A program made the translations under genes and the position numbers. DNA of 64,000 nucleotides from Morinoia aosen (taxonomy: Eukaryota > Arthropoda > Malacostraca > Amphipoda > Talitridae), in the NCBI GenBank assembly GCA_030386875.1, contig CM059562.1, positions 62,308,201 to 62,372,200 of the forward strand, given 5' to 3'. The stretch's first letter is position 1, and each line of letters opens with the position of its first letter. Below the pieces are notes generated by a model that made no database searches, was not told the origin of the DNA, and saw only the letters and a program-made list of their open reading frames with translations. This document shows, piece by piece, positions 38,256 to 49,460 of the stretch.

Positions 38256-38580
38256 TTATTCATATTTTAGAATTGCTTCTTGCTCAAAGTTTGTCTCGAT
38301 TTTTATGGAAATGACTCTGGTGCGCTTGAATTCAAGCGGAGACTCGCTACTACAAACAACGGTATCGAGATCTGATGTAGGGCAATACGTTAGGTTTCTG
38401 CATGACCGACCATCGCTGCCGGTTCAGTTTTGTCCGCAGCCCTTGCACTTCCCAGAAAAAATCAACGTTGTATGTCGGTCATCTGCTTCGCGTCGGCTTT
38501 CCCGCCCTAACCTGCAGTCTCAACGAAGCGTCATCAACATTAAACCCTACGGCACATCTTTACATCGTTCAAGCCTTAGC
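38256..38580 (+). CDS. candidate exon, about 108 codons, unidentified protein
   Basis: The acceptor TTTTATTTTTCAG is excellent and a possible donor is GCG|GTATTT; the in-frame TAG falls inside that donor. The open frame spans the whole block, and G+C content rises clearly compared with both flanks. The peptide contains DVGQYVRFLHDRPSLPVQF and a Ser/Arg-rich C-terminal half (SASRRLSRPNLQSQRS), which looks like a disordered or regulatory region. No known domain recognised. A second frame is open for part of the block. Confidence 0.35.
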
Positions 38581-38699
38581 GGTATTTAGAACAGCTTAAC
38601 GCTCGACTTTTTCGGCGTTATTACTACAGAGCCACGTGTTTCTTATAGTCTGTATTTATCAAACTGTTACTCGAAGGAGAACATCCCGATTTGGGTTTA

Positions 38700-41379
38700 C
38701 TTCCTAAGAAATACAATGAGGTGAGACCTTTGCCACTTCAACAGGAGAGAACACGAGAACACTGCCGGAGCGTTAGAGGACTCAATCCCTGAAGCACAGC
38801 GCTGGCAGGCAAAAGCCAAGATCTCCTGGCTGACCCGGAACTTCCTGTACTGACCGTCCGACTTCTCACTTATCCTGCTTCTGGAGGCTTCTTATATAAA
38901 CTAACCTACCAAATCATTTTCAACTGTTATAAAAAATTTCCAGCCAAAAGATTTCTAATAATATTGCGCTTAACAGATAGTTCTTATATTATTGGTATTT
39001 TTCCTTGAATTGAGAGCATGACCCATTGTAGGAAGTCTCCTTTCAATTGATACTATGTCGCTTAACTGACAGTTTCCCTTGTTGGTTGGTTATCCTTGCA
39101 GTAGATCTCCACTCAGCAAAGTTGCCCGGGAAAGTCAGGCCAGATAACAGTGGAGGTCAAGCATTGGTGTTTAACTATCCAGATCCAAGCCCGCCGGCAT
39201 AATGAGTCAGAGTGCGTGAGGAAACTCAAAACTTGTATCTGTTTGTTATCTTTTTCCTTTTCCTATCAATATTTTGTAGGCACATGACCATTTTAATCAA
39301 ATAAAAGTTTGTATCTTTCTTTCTTGTGAAAGTTCATCTTTTTCTACGGTGGGTCAAGTCTGTTTTCGTAATTTCCTCAACACATTTGAATTTGGTGATT
39401 CAGCCAGTTAGTTGATAACGAGTCAAAATCACGTGTACAGTATTCTAACAAACATACACAAATATACACAGGTACACAGGTAAGTTTTCATCACTTTCCT
39501 GGCCTTAAAATCTAATTTTGCACATGGTAGCAGTTTGAGTGTGTTGATGGTGGTCCACTTTTAGATTTAGGTTAAAAATTTACTTTACATTCTCTCATGA
39601 AGTTCTCCCTAGAACTTCTTCTGATCAAGTTTCAAAAAGGATGAAACTAATTTATAAAAAATAAATAAATCCATTTTAGTTTTTAATTAAAATGGTTTTT
39701 TGTTCTTTTAAAATGGGAATCCACACCACACTGTTGACGTAACCGTAACAGATTCCCTTTAAATTATAAATTCTTCAGTTACTGGTGAGGTTCTTCTTCT
39801 GTTTGAACCGTCAGCGCGACTCACTTACCTTTCAGATAAAGTTTGTGTTATCCCGCCAAATGAGTAAACCTCTCGGTTTTCCTTTGATTTAAGAAATGGA
39901 GATAGTAGACAGTGAGAAAACTGGAGAACTTTAAGCCATCGAACATCGGTCGATCGTATTTTTAATGTTGTTCTGCTGTACTCAATTTTGTTTTTAAATA
40001 ACAATTGTATCAAAAATTGCCAATCCATTATCCGAAGCGGTAATTGAATCGACTGCGAGACAACATGAATGTAAGTAAACTTGAGCTGTTGAACAAATTG
40101 CTTCAGAGCAGCCCTAAATTGAACAACTGCAATAGAGCACAATTTACCCGCTTTGTGTAATCATCCCTTCCTAATGATCAGCATAAGCATTTTGAATGAA
40201 AAATTAAGACAATGAAATAAAATGCTCCTCCACGAGGTCAATTCATGCATCCTCGAATAGAAAAGAAGGGTACAAAATGAAGGAAGAGAAGTGAGACGTC
40301 CGTAATCCCGTAGCTTAGCCCTGCACAGTTTCCCCTTGCATCCTTCGCTAATTTTCCCTTGACGGCTCAAAATGAACTCAAGAAGCGGACGCAAATTGGA
40401 TAAACTAAAAACGGTTGTGTTTTCTCAAAGAGCTTCCTCGAGCTTTTACTGGCCAGAGACTATTTAATTATTTTCTGTTCTTGTGTCCAGAGAGCTTATT
40501 ATATTTTGGACATTTTTTCGAGTTCACTTATTATACTAAATAAGTTATTTATCTCAAACTTTTGAAACCAATAATCATGGTAGCTTTCTTGGCAAGCTCA
40601 TTCATCACATAAATATTTTTTTTCAAATACTGAGTCCGTGGACCTTGACTGAATTTCCAAAACGTGACACGATCTTCTCCAACAGCGAATTTTTTCAAAT
40701 CGATTGAAAATGGGAACTCATGCTCTGAGAAAAATGAATAGAACATTTCAGTACTCACAGTCGAATAATTAACAAAGAACTGCAGTCTCTGCCAAGCGAT
40801 GTGTAGAGAATATTTTCGCTAGTACTTTCACAAAATCAAACATCTTTGAAAAACTGCGATAACAAATCATGCGGACACTCATTTAAGCGTTCATGCAGTG
40901 TTTGGCAACAGCAAAGCCCACTATAAATATATGGAATTAGTATGGAAAAATATTCTCAAACAAATTTTCAAGCATAATGTGACATATGGAAAAATTCTCA
41001 ATCAGACTGTAACTTTCCCCGATTGCGCTGTGTGTGTGTGCACCTAATGACCGCCAAAACACTTTTCCTAGCCTCGCTTTTGTACTCGCACGTCAATAAG
41101 AAATTTGAATTTAAAATGTTTTCTTAAGTCGCTAATTTTTATCAAGTGAAATCTCGCTAAAGTTGCGGCTTGTGGCAGCACTAAGCTCGACAGGTGCCTT
41201 GTGTGAGACAGATGAGATTGAATTGAACCGCGCTGTGAGGAGGTGGCTGGCCTCTTGTGCGTTGCAGGGAGTATGTGATCGCCTTTTCTTTGCTATTTCA
41301 ATTTGAGATTGCCATCTCGTTTTCTGTTCATTTTGTTTAGTTATTTATCTTGCATTGTCGCAACCTCTTTTCTACCCAT
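38700..41379. other. left flank of the satellite, no supported gene
   Basis: GC-richer patches at 38730-38870 and 39110-39230 lack a clear frame. Minus-strand frames at 39825-40142, 40161-40394 and 40549-40758 have no convincing splice context. The last 120 bases before the array are pyrimidine-rich with no relation to the monomer. Confidence 0.4.
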
Positions 41380-41589
41380 CTCAAGCTACTTGGTCCTTTT
41401 GACTCTTAAACTACTGGGTCCATGTGACTCTTAAAGTACTGGGTCCATGTGACTCTTAAACTACTCGGTCCTTGTGAGTCTCCAACTACTCGGTCCTTGT
41501 GACTCTTAAACTACTCGGTCCATGTGACGTTTAAGCTACTTGGTCCTTGTGACTCTTAAACTACTCGGTCCTTGTGACTCACAAGCTAC

Positions 41590-42230
41590 CTGGTCCTTTT
41601 GACTCTTAAACTACTTGGTCCTTGTGACTCTTAAACTACTTGGTCCTTGTGACTCTTAAACCACTTGGTCCTTGTGACTCTTAAGCTACTCGGTCCTTGT
41701 GACTCTTAAACTAATGGGTCCTTGTGACTCTTAAACTACTTGGTCCTTGTGACTCTTAAACTACTTGGTCCTTGTGACTCTTAAACTACTTGGTCCTTGT
41801 GACTCTTAAACCACTTGGTCCTTGTGACTCTTAAGCTACTCGGTCCTTGTGACTCTTAAACTACTCGGTCCTTGTGATTCTTAAACTACTTGGTCCTTGT
41901 GACTCTTAAACTACTTGGTCCTTGTGACTCTTAAACTACTTGGTCCTTGTGACTCTTAAACTACTTGGTCCTTGTGACTCTTAAGCTACTCGGTCCTTTT
42001 GACTCTTAAACTACTGGGTCCTTGTGACTCTTAAACTACTTGGTCCTTGTGACTCTTAAACCACTTGGTCCTTGTGACTCTTAAACTACTCGGTCCTTGT
42101 GATTCTTAAACTACTTGGTCCTTGTGACTCTTAAACCACTTGGTCCTTGTGACTCTTAAGCTACTCGGTCCTTTTGACTCTTAAACTACTGGGTCCTTGT
42201 GACTCTTAAACTACTTGGTCCTTGTGACTC
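41590..42230. repeat. higher-order block, copy 1 (partner at 44440-45080)
   Basis: The order of monomer variants in this block recurs 2,850 bp (114 monomers) downstream. Landmarks are the rare CTAATGGG monomer at 41711 and 44561, the GATTC monomers, and AAGCTACTCGG followed by CTTTT. The match ends near 42230, where copy 1 continues with several CTACTTGG monomers and copy 2 with CCACTTGG. Confidence 0.75.
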
Positions 42231-44439
42231 TTAAACTACTTGGTCCTTGTGACTCTTAAACTACTTGGTCCTTGTGACTCTTAAACTACTTGGTCCTTGT
42301 GACTCTTAAACTACTTGGTCCTTGTGACTCTTAAACTACTTGGTCCTTGTGACTCTTAAGCTACTCGGTCCTTTTGACTCTTAAACCACTGAGTCCTTGT
42401 GACTCTTAAACTACTTGGTCCTTGTGACTCTTAAACCACTTGGTCCTTGTGACTCTTAAACTACTCGGTCCTTGTGATTCTTAAACTACTTGGTCCTTGT
42501 GACTCTTAAACCACTTGGTCCTTGTGACTCTTAAGCTACTCGGTCCTTTTGACTCTTAAACTACTGGGTCCTTGTGACTCTTAAACTACTCGGTCCTTGT
42601 GACTCTTAAACTACTGGGTCCTTGTGGCTCTTAAACTACTGGGTCCTTGTGACTCTTAAGCTACTCGGTCCTTTTGACTCTTAAACTACTGGGTCCTTGT
42701 GACTCTTAAACTACTCGGTCCTTGTGACTCTTAAACTACTCGGTCCTTGTGACTCTTAAACTACTCGGTCCTTGTGACTCTTAAACTACTCGGTTCTTGT
42801 GATTCTTAAGCTACTTGGTCCTTGTGACTCTCAAACTACTCGGTCCTTGTGACTCTTAAACTACTCGGTCCTTGTGACTCTTAAACTACTGGGTCCTTGT
42901 GGCTCTTAAACTACTTGGTCCTTGTGACTCTTAAACTACTCGGTCCTTGTGACTCTTAAGCTACTCGGTCCTTGTGACTCTTAAACTACTTGGTCCTTGT
43001 GACTCTTAAGCTACTCGGTCCTTGTGACTCTTAAACTACTTGGTTCTTGTGACTCTTAAACTACTTGGTTCTTGTGACTCTTAAACTACTTGGTTCTTGT
43101 GACTCTTAAACTACTCGGTCCTTGTGACACTTAAACTACTTGGTTCTTGTGACTCTTAAACTACTTGGTTCTTGTGACTCTTAAACTACTCGGTCCTTGT
43201 GACTCTTAAGCTACTCGGTCCTTGTGACTCTTAAACTACTTGGTTCTTGTGACTCTCAAACTACTTGGTTCTTGTGACTCTTAAACCATTCGGTCCTTGT
43301 GACTCTTAAGCTACTCGGTCCTTGTGACTCTTAAACTACTTGGTCCTTGTGACTCTTAAACTACTCGGTCCTTGTGACTCTTAAACTACTTGGTTCATGT
43401 GACTCTTAAACTACTCGGTCCTTGTGACTCTTAAACTACTTGGTCCTTGTGACTCTTAAACTACTGGGTCCTTGTGACTCTTAAACTACTTGGTTCTTGT
43501 GACTCTTAAACTACTTGGTCCTTGTGACTCTTAAACTACTCGGTCCTTGTGACTCTTAAACTACTTGGTCCTTGTGACTCTTAAACTACTCGGTCCTTGT
43601 GACTCTTAAACTACTCGGTCCTTGTGACTCTTAAACTAATGGGTCCTTGTGACTCTTAAACTACTCGGTCCTTGTGACTCTTAAACTACTTGGTCCTTGT
43701 GACTCTTAAGCTACTTGGTCCTTGTGACTCTTAAGCAACTTGGTTCTTGTGACTCTTAAACTACTTGGTCCTTGTGACTCTTAAACTACTTGGTCATTGT
43801 GACTCTTAAACTACTTGGTCCTTGTGACTCTTAAGCTACTTGGTTCTTGTGACTCTTAAACTACTTGGTCCTTGTGACTCTTAAACTACTTGGTCCTTGT
43901 GACTCTTAAACTACTCGGTCCTTGTGACTCTTAAACTACTTGGTCCTTGTGACTCTTAAGCTACTTGGTTCTTGTGACTCTTAAACTACTCGGTCCTTGT
44001 GACTCTTAAACTACTTGGTCCTTGTGACTCTTAAACTACTTGGTCCTTGTGACTCTTAAACTACTTGGTCCTTGTGACTCTTAAGCTACTTGGTTCTTGT
44101 GACTCTTAAACTACTCGGTCCTTGTGACTCTTAAACTACTTGGTCCTTGTGACTCTTAAACTACTTGGTCCTTGTGACTCTTAAACTACTTGGTCCTTGT
44201 GACTCTTAAACTACTTGGTCCTTGTGACTCTTAAACTACTCGGTCCTTGTGACTCTTAAACTACTTGGTCCTTGTGACTCTTAAGCTACTTGGTTCTTGT
44301 GACTCTTAAACTACTCGGTCCTTGTGACTCTTAAACTACTCGGTCCTTGTGACTCTTAAACTACTTGGTTCTTGTGACTCTTAAACTACTTGGTCCTTGT
44401 GACTCTTAAACTACTCGGTCCTTGTGACTCTTAAACTAC

Positions 44440-45080
44440 TTGGTCCTTTTGACTCTTAAACTACTTGGACCTTGTGACTCTTAAACTACTTGGTCCTTGT
44501 GACTCTTAAACCACTTGGTCCTTGTGACTCTTAAGCTACTCGGTCCTTGTCACTCTTAAACTAATGGGTCCTTGTGACTCTTAAACTACTTGGTCCTTGT
44601 GACTCTTAAACTACTTGGTCCTTGTGACTCTTAAACTACTTGGTCCTTGTGACTCTTAAACCACTTGGTCCTTGTGACTCTTAAGCTACTCGGTCCTTGT
44701 GACTCTTAAACTACTCGGTCCTTGTGATTCTTAAACTACTTGGTCCTTGTGACTCTTAAACTACTTGGTCCTTGTGACTCTTAAACTACTTGGTCCTTGT
44801 GACTCTTAAACTACTTGGTCCTTGTGACTCTTAAGCTACTCGGTCCTTTTGACTCTTAAACTACTGGGTCCTTGTGACTCTTAAACTACTTGGTCCTTGT
44901 GACTCTTAAACCACTTGGTCCTTGTGACTCTTAAACTACTCGGTCCTTGTGATTCTTAAACTACTTGGTCCTTGTGACTCTTAAACCACTTGGTCCTTGT
45001 GACTCTTAAGCTACTCGGTCCTTTTGACTCTTAAACTACTGGGTCCTTGTGACTCTTAAACTACTTGGTCCTTGTGACTC
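44440..45080. repeat. higher-order block, copy 2 (partner at 41590-42230)
   Basis: This block repeats the variant order of the upstream copy, with single-base differences such as GTCACTC for GTGACTC near 44550. The 2,850-bp spacing is an exact multiple of 25. Confidence 0.75.
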
Positions 45081-45099
45081 TTAAACCACTTGGTCCTTG

Positions 45100-46110
45100 T
45101 GACTCTTAAGCTACTCGGTCCTTGTGACTCTTAAACTAATGGGTCCTTGTGACTCTTAAACTACTTGGTCCTTGTGACTCTTAAACTACTTGGTCCTTGT
45201 GACTCTTGAACTACTTGGTCCTTGTGACTCTTAAACCACTTGGTCCTTGTGACTCTTAAGCTACTCGGTCCTTGTGACTCTTAAACTACTCGGTCCTTGT
45301 GATTCTTAAACTACTGGGTCCTTGTGACTCTTAAACTACTTGGTCCTTGTGACTCTTAAACTACTTGGTCCTTGTGACTCTTAAACTACTTGGTCCTTGT
45401 GACTCTTAAGCTACTCGGTCCTTTTGACTCTTAAACTACTGGGTCCTTGTGACTCTTAAACTACTTGGTCCTTGTGACTCTTAAACTACTTGGTCCTTGT
45501 GACTCTTAAACTACTTGGTCCTTGTGACTCTTAAACTACTCGGTCCTTGTGACTCTTAAACTACTTGGTCCTTGTGACTCTTAAACTACTTGGTCCTTGT
45601 GACTCTTAAACTACTTGGTCCTTGTGACTCTTAAGCTACTCGGTCCTTTTGACTCTTAAACTACTGGGTCCTTGTGACTCTTAAACTACTTGGTCCTTGT
45701 GACTCTTAAACCACTTGGTCCTTGTGACTCTTAAGCTACTCGGTCCTTTTGACTCTTAAACTACTGGGTCCTTGTGACTCTTAAACTACTTGGTCCTTGT
45801 GACTCTTAAACCACTTGGTCCTTGTGACTCTTAAGCTACTCGGTCCTTGTGACTCTTAAACTAATGGGTCCTTGTGACTCTTAAACTACTTGGTCCTTGT
45901 GACTCTTAAACTACTTGGTCCTTGTGACTCTTGAACTACTTGGTCCTTGTGACTCTTAAACCACTTGGTCCTTGTGACTCTTAAGCTACTCGGTCCTTGT
46001 GACTCTTAAACTACTCGGTCCTTGTGATTCTTAAACTACTTGGTCCTTGTGACTCTTAAACTACTTGGTCCTTGTGACTCTTAAACTACTTGGTCCTTGT
46101 GACTCTTAAA
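45100..46110. repeat. 725-bp higher-order duplication inside the array
   Basis: The rare CTTGAAC variant occurs at 45206 and 45931 and the CTAATGGG variant at 45136 and 45861, both 725 bp (29 monomers) apart. The neighbouring variants agree in order, showing a duplicated block. Confidence 0.7.
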
Positions 46111-46537
46111 CTACTTGGTCCTTGTGACTCTTAAGCTACTCGGTCCTTTTGACTCTTAAACTACTGGGTCCTTGTGACTCTTAAACTACTTGGTCCTTGT
46201 GACTCTTAAACTACTTGGTCCTTGTGACTCTTAAACTACTTGGTCCTTGTGACTCTTAAGCTACTCGGTCCTTGTGACTCTTAAACTACTCGGTCCTTGT
46301 GATTCTTAAACTACTTGGTCCTTGTGACTCTTAAACTACTTGGTCCTTGTGACTCTTAAACTACTTGGTCCTTGTGACTCTTAAACCACTTGGTCCTTGT
46401 GACTCTTAAACTACTCGGTCCTTGTGATTCTGAAACTACTTGGTCCTTGTGACTCTTAAACCACTTGGTCCTTGTGACTCTTAAGCTACTCGGTCCTTTT
46501 GACTCTTAAACTACTGGGTCCTTGTGACTCTTAAACT

Positions 46538-49460
46538 ACTTGGTTCTTGTGACTCTTAAACCACTTGGTCCTTGTGACTCTTAAGCTACTCGGTCCTTTT
46601 GACTCTTAAACTACTTGGTCCTTGTGATTCTTAAACTACTTGGTCCTTGTGACTCTTAAACTACTTGGTTCTTGTGACTCTTAAACCACTTGGTCCTTGT
46701 GACTCTTAAACTACTTGGTTCTTGTGACTCTTAAACCACTTGGTCCTTGTGACTCTTAAGCTACTCGGTCCTTTTGACTCTTAAACTACTTGGTCCTTGT
46801 GATTCTTAAACTACTTGGTCCTTGTGATTCTTAAACTACTTGGTCCTTGTGACTCTTAAACTACTTGGTCCTTGTGACTCTTAAACTACTTGGTCCTTGT
46901 GATTCTTAAACTACTTGGTCCTTGTGACTCTTAAACTACTTGGTCCTTGTGACTCTTAAACTACTTGGTTCTTGTGACTCTTAAACCACTTGGTCCTTGT
47001 GACTCTTAAGCTACTCGGTCCTTTTGACTCTTAAACTACTTGGTCCTTGTGATTCTTAAACTACTTGGTCCTTGTGACTCTTAAACCACTTGGTCCTTGT
47101 GACTCTTAAACTACTTGGTTCTTGTGACTCTTAAACTACTTGGTCCTTGTGACTCTTAAACTACTCGGTCCTTGTGACTCTTAAACTACTCGGTCCTTGT
47201 GACTCTTAAACTACTCGGTCCTTGTGACTCTTAAACTACTGGGTCCTTGTGACTCTTAAACTACTCGGTCCTTGTGACTCTTAAACTACTCGGTCCTTGT
47301 GACTCTTAAGCTACTCGGTCCTTGTGACTCTTAAACTACTTGGTCCTTGTGACTCTTAAACTACTTGGTCCTTGTGACTCTTAAACTACTTGGTCCTTGT
47401 GACTCTTAAACTACTTGGTCCTTGTGACTCTTAAGCTACTCGGTCCTTGTGACTCTTAAACTACTTGGTCCTTGTGACTCTTAAACTACTTGGTCCTTGT
47501 GACTCTTAAGCTACTCGGTCCTTGTGACTCTTAAACTACTTGGTTCTTGTGACTCTTAAACTACTTGGTTCTTGTGACTCTTAAACTACTCGGTCCTTGT
47601 GACTCTTAAGCTACTCGGTCCTTGTGACTCTTAAACTACTTGGTTCTTGTGACTCTTAAACTACTTGGTTCTTGTGACTCTTAAACTACTCGGTCCTTGT
47701 GACTCTTAAGCTACTCGGTCCTTGTGACTCTTAAACTACTTGGTCCTTGTGACTCTTAAACTACTTGGTCCTTGTGACTCTTAAACTACTTGGTTCATGT
47801 GACTCTTAAACTACTTGGTCCTTGTGACTCTTAAACTACTTGGTCCTTTTGACTCTTAAACTACTGGGTCCTTGTGACTCTTAAACTACTTGGTTCTTGT
47901 GACTCTTAAACTACTTGGTCCTTGTGACTCTTAAACTACTCGGTCCTTGTGACTCTTAAACTACTTGGTCCTTGTGACTCTTAAACTACTCGGTCCTTGA
48001 GACTCTTAAACTACTCGGTCCTTGTGACTCTTAAACTAATGGGTCCGTGTGACTCTTAAACTACTCGGTCCTTGTGACTCTTAAACTACTTGATCCTTGT
48101 GACTCTTAAGCTACTTGGTCCTTGTGACTCTTAAGCTACTTGGTCCTTGTGACTCTTAAGCTACTTGGTTCTTGTGACTTTTAAACTACTTGGTCCTTGT
48201 GACTCTTAAGCTACTTGGTTCTTGTGACTCTTAAACTACTTGGTCCTTGTGACTCCTAAACTACTTGGTCCTTGTGACTCTTAAACTACTCGGTCCTTGT
48301 GACTCTTAAACTACTTGGTCCTTGTGACTCTTAAGCTACTTGGTTCTTGTGACTCTTAAACTACTCGGTCCTTGTGACTCTTAAACTACTTGGTCCTTGT
48401 GACTCTTAAACTACTTGGTCCTTGTGACTCTTAAACTACTTGGTCCTTGTGACTCTTAAGCTACTTGGTTCTTGTGACTCTTAAACTACTCGGTCCTTGT
48501 GACTCCTAAACTACTTGGTCCTTGTGACTCTTAAACTACTTGGTCCTTGTGACTCTTAAACTACTTGGTCCTTGTGACTCTTAAACTACTTGGTCCTTGT
48601 GACTCTTAAACTACTCGGTCCTTGTGACTCCTAAACTACTTGGTCCTTGTGACTCTTAAGCTACTTGGTTCTTGTGACTCTTAAACTACTCGGTCCTTGT
48701 GACTCTTAAACTACTCGGTCCTTGTGACTCTTAAACTACTTGGTTCTTGTGACTCTTAAACTACTTGGTCCTTGTGACTCTTAAACTACTCGGTCCTTGT
48801 GACTCTTAAACTACTTGGTCCTTGTGACTCTTAAACTACTTGGTTCATGTGACTCTTAAACTACTTGGTTCTTGTGACTTAAACTACTCGGTCCTTGTGA
48901 CTCTTAAACTAATTGGTCCTTGTGACTCCTAAACTACTTGGTTCATGTGACTCTTAAACTACTTGGTCCTTGTGACTCTTAAACTACTTGGTCCTTGTGA
49001 CTCTTAAACTACTTGGTTCATGTGACTCTTAAACTACTTGGTCCTTGTGACTCTTAAACTACTTGGTTCTTGTGACTCTTAAACTACTTGGTCCTTGTGA
49101 CTCTTAAACTACTCGGTCCTTGTGACTCTTAAACTACTTGGTCCTTGTGACTCTTAAACTACTCGGTCCTTGTGACTCTTAAACTACTCGGTCCTTGTGA
49201 CTCTTAAACTACTTGGTCCTTGTGACTCTTAAACTACTCGGTCCTTGTGACTCTTAAACTACTCGGTCCTTGTGACTCTTAAACTACTCTGTCCTTGTGA
49301 CTCTTAAACTACTCGGTCCTTGTGACTCTTAAACTACTTGGTCCTTGTGACTCTTAAACTACCCGGTCCTTGTGACTCTTAAACTACTCGGTCCTTGTGA
49401 CTCTTAAACTACTCGGTCCTTGTGACTCTTAAACTACTCGGTCCTTGTGACTCTTAAACT
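46538..49460. repeat. 2,923-bp higher-order repeat, copy 1
   Basis: 117 monomers, one of which lacks two bases (GTGACTTAAAC at 48874), giving 2,923 bp. The same variant order follows immediately in copy 2. Shared landmarks at exactly this spacing include GGTTCAT (47792 and 50715), TTGAGACTC (47997 and 50920) and the two-base deletion (48874 and 51797). Only a handful of single-base differences were seen by eye. Confidence 0.9.
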
